Assembly: GCA_003158895.1 (NCBI GenBank)
Contig: PMLO01000209.1
Coordinates: 1-7,364 of the forward strand
Length of the DNA: 7,364 nt
From: Propionibacteriaceae bacterium
GTDB lineage: Bacteria; Actinomycetota; Actinomycetes; Propionibacteriales; Propionibacteriaceae
Direction: 5' to 3'
The position numbers and the translations under genes are program-made. The notes under the pieces were generated by a model. The model did no database searches and had not been told where the DNA came from. It saw only the letters and a program-made list of their open reading frames with translations. Shown one piece after another: positions 6,394 to 7,364 of this stretch (its first letter is position 1; each line of letters begins with the position of its first letter).

Positions 6394-7364
6394 CGGCTGC
6401 CCGACAGAAGTGCTCGCCGGTCGGCCTTGCCGTTGGCCGTCATCGGGATCCGGTCCACGACCGTGAGCAGCTTCGGCACCATGTACTCCGGCACGTACGA
6501 GCGGAGGTCGCGCTTGAGCACCGTCGCGGTGGCCAGCGGGCCCCCGTCGGGCACGTAGTTGAGCTGTACGAAGCCGTGGAGGTGGGTGACGATGCCCTCG
6601 ACCGTCACCGCGACGACGGCTGCCTGCTGCACGCCGGTCACCCGTCGAAGGTTCGTCTCGACGTCCTCGAGCTCGATCCGGTAGCCGTGCAGCTTGATCT
6701 GGGAGTCGAGCCGCCCGTCGAAGTGCAGCATCCCGTCGGGATCGAGGTGGCCGAGGTCCCCGGTGCTGTACGCGGGCGTGGCCGCGCCATCCACGTCGAC
6801 GAAGGTGAATGCCGCCTCGGTGAGGTCGGGGCGATGCAGGTAGCCGATCGAGGTCGTGTCGCCGGCGATGACGATCTCGCCGGGTTGCTCTGCTGGGAGC
6901 ACGGCTCTCGTCTCGTCGCGGATGAGGATCGTTGTGCCTGGCTTGGCACGGCCAACGGGGAGAGCAGTTCCGTCGAAGTGCTCGGGCCCGATGACCACGC
7001 TGGTGACCGCCACAGTGGACTCCGTCGGACCGTACGTGTTGACGACGCGGGCGTCGGGGAACCGCTTCTGGAGCGCCGCGGCCGTCGTCGGCGACAGGGT
7101 CTCGCCGCAGAACAGGAAGGCGCCGAGCCTCGGGAGGAGGTCGGCCGTGAAGGCCGGGTTCGCGAGGCAGAGATCCGCGAACGAGGGCGTGCTGACCCAC
7201 ACGGAGAGGTCGCTCTGGGCGAGCTCGTCGTGCAGGAGGCGGGCGTTGGCCACCGTGGCGGAGTCGATCGAGTGCAGCGTCGCGCCCGTAGTCAGCGCGC
7301 AGTACAGGTCCATCACCGACAGGTCGAACGAGAACGGTGCCTGGTTGAGCCAGACCTCGTCGGC
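6390..7364 (-). CDS. dltA: D-alanine--carrier protein ligase DltA (C-terminal part, cut by window edge)
   Basis: The visible 324 residues are the C-terminal two-thirds of an adenylate-forming enzyme of roughly 500 residues; about 180 N-terminal residues lie beyond the window. It activates D-alanine with ATP to D-alanyl-AMP and loads it onto DltC in the cytosol. Visible motifs, numbered from the first visible residue: N7-Q-A-P-F-S-F-D-L-S-V (A4), F85-C86-G-E, N109-T-Y-G-P-T-E-S (A5), S200-T-G-D (A7), G217-R-L-D...R229-I-E-L (A8) and N311-G-K313-A-D-R with the catalytic lysine (A10). C86 in the FCGE block matches the cysteine known to favour D- over L-alanine in Bacillus DltA, which supports DltA rather than a general NRPS module. 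The adjoining dltB, dltC and dltD genes settle the assignment. The stop overlaps the dltB start by four bases. Confidence 0.96.
   Translation of the reverse strand, partial: ADEVWLNQAPFSFDLSVMDLYCALTTGATLHSIDSATVANARLLHDELAQSDLSVWVSTPSFADLCLANPAFTADLLPRLGAFLFCGETLSPTTAAALQKRFPDARVVNTYGPTESTVAVTSVVIGPEHFDGTALPVGRAKPGTTILIRDETRAVLPAEQPGEIVIAGDTTSIGYLHRPDLTEAAFTFVDVDGAATPAYSTGDLGHLDPDGMLHFDGRLDSQIKLHGYRIELEDVETNLRRVTGVQQAAVVAVTVEGIVTHLHGFVQLNYVPDGGPLATATVLKRDLRSYVPEYMVPKLLTVVDRIPMTANGKADRRALLSGSR

Noticed and set aside
4564..6558. A 664-codon plus-strand open frame across dltD, dltC, dltB and part of dltA
   Set aside because: It is antisense to four clearly recognised genes, is rich in Arg, Asp, Glu, Val and Gln in a low-complexity way typical of GC-rich antisense frames, and crosses noncoding gaps. 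It shows no domain.
5248..7200. A 650-codon open frame that would give DltB a long N-terminal extension
   Set aside because: The extra part overlaps dltA out of frame and is Arg/Pro/His-rich with no membrane character. DltB homology begins at the ATG at 6393, which is coupled to the dltA stop.
6390..7364. Reading the adenylation enzyme as part of a nonribosomal peptide synthetase
   Set aside because: The FCGE cysteine, the immediate end after the A10 motif with no fused carrier domain, and the neighbouring dltB, dltC and dltD genes all specify DltA.

Overview
The window is very GC-rich, with G/C-ending codons in every gene. It carries a complete PPi-dependent PEP carboxykinase-like gene facing a D-alanylation (dlt) operon. 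This points to a high-GC Gram-positive (Actinobacteria), plausibly of the Propionibacteriales, where the pyrophosphate-type PEP carboxykinase was first described biochemically. The taxonomic placement is inference; no rRNA or marker gene is present.

Layout. Bases 4-3432 (+) hold one 1142-residue protein. It is best explained as a PPi-type phosphoenolpyruvate carboxykinase (PEP carboxytransphosphorylase), with PEPCK-like metal-binding and P-loop motifs plus large extra segments. A 56-bp gap with a possible bidirectional hairpin terminator separates it from a converging minus-strand operon. Read from right to left that operon is dltA (6390-7364, N-terminus off the window), dltB (5248-6393), dltC (4908-5150), dltD (3712-4908) and a short dltX-like gene (3489-3749). 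Junctions are tight: dltA/dltB share ATGA, dltC/dltD share TGATG, and dltX starts inside or just after the end of dltD. The only real gap is 97 bp between dltB and dltC; it has a small inverted repeat, a tandem heptamer and a strong ribosome binding site for dltC. The operon promoter must lie upstream of dltA, outside the window.

Function. DltA activates D-alanine and loads it on the phosphopantetheine of DltC. DltB, a membrane-bound O-acyltransferase, takes it through the membrane. DltX, with its C-terminal FIYxxF tail, and the extracytoplasmic esterase/transferase DltD pass it to a cell-envelope polymer, reducing negative surface charge. All five parts keep their key residues, so the pathway looks intact. 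The acceptor polymer in this organism cannot be read from the window. The PEPCK-like gene is a separate transcription unit in central carbon metabolism, and its proximity to dlt need not be functional.

The most notable points are dltX at the 3' end of the operon (in Firmicutes it sits at the 5' end), the presence of a full dlt set in a probable actinobacterium, and the large unassigned segments of the PEPCK-like protein. I found no RNA gene, mobile element, CRISPR array or phage feature.
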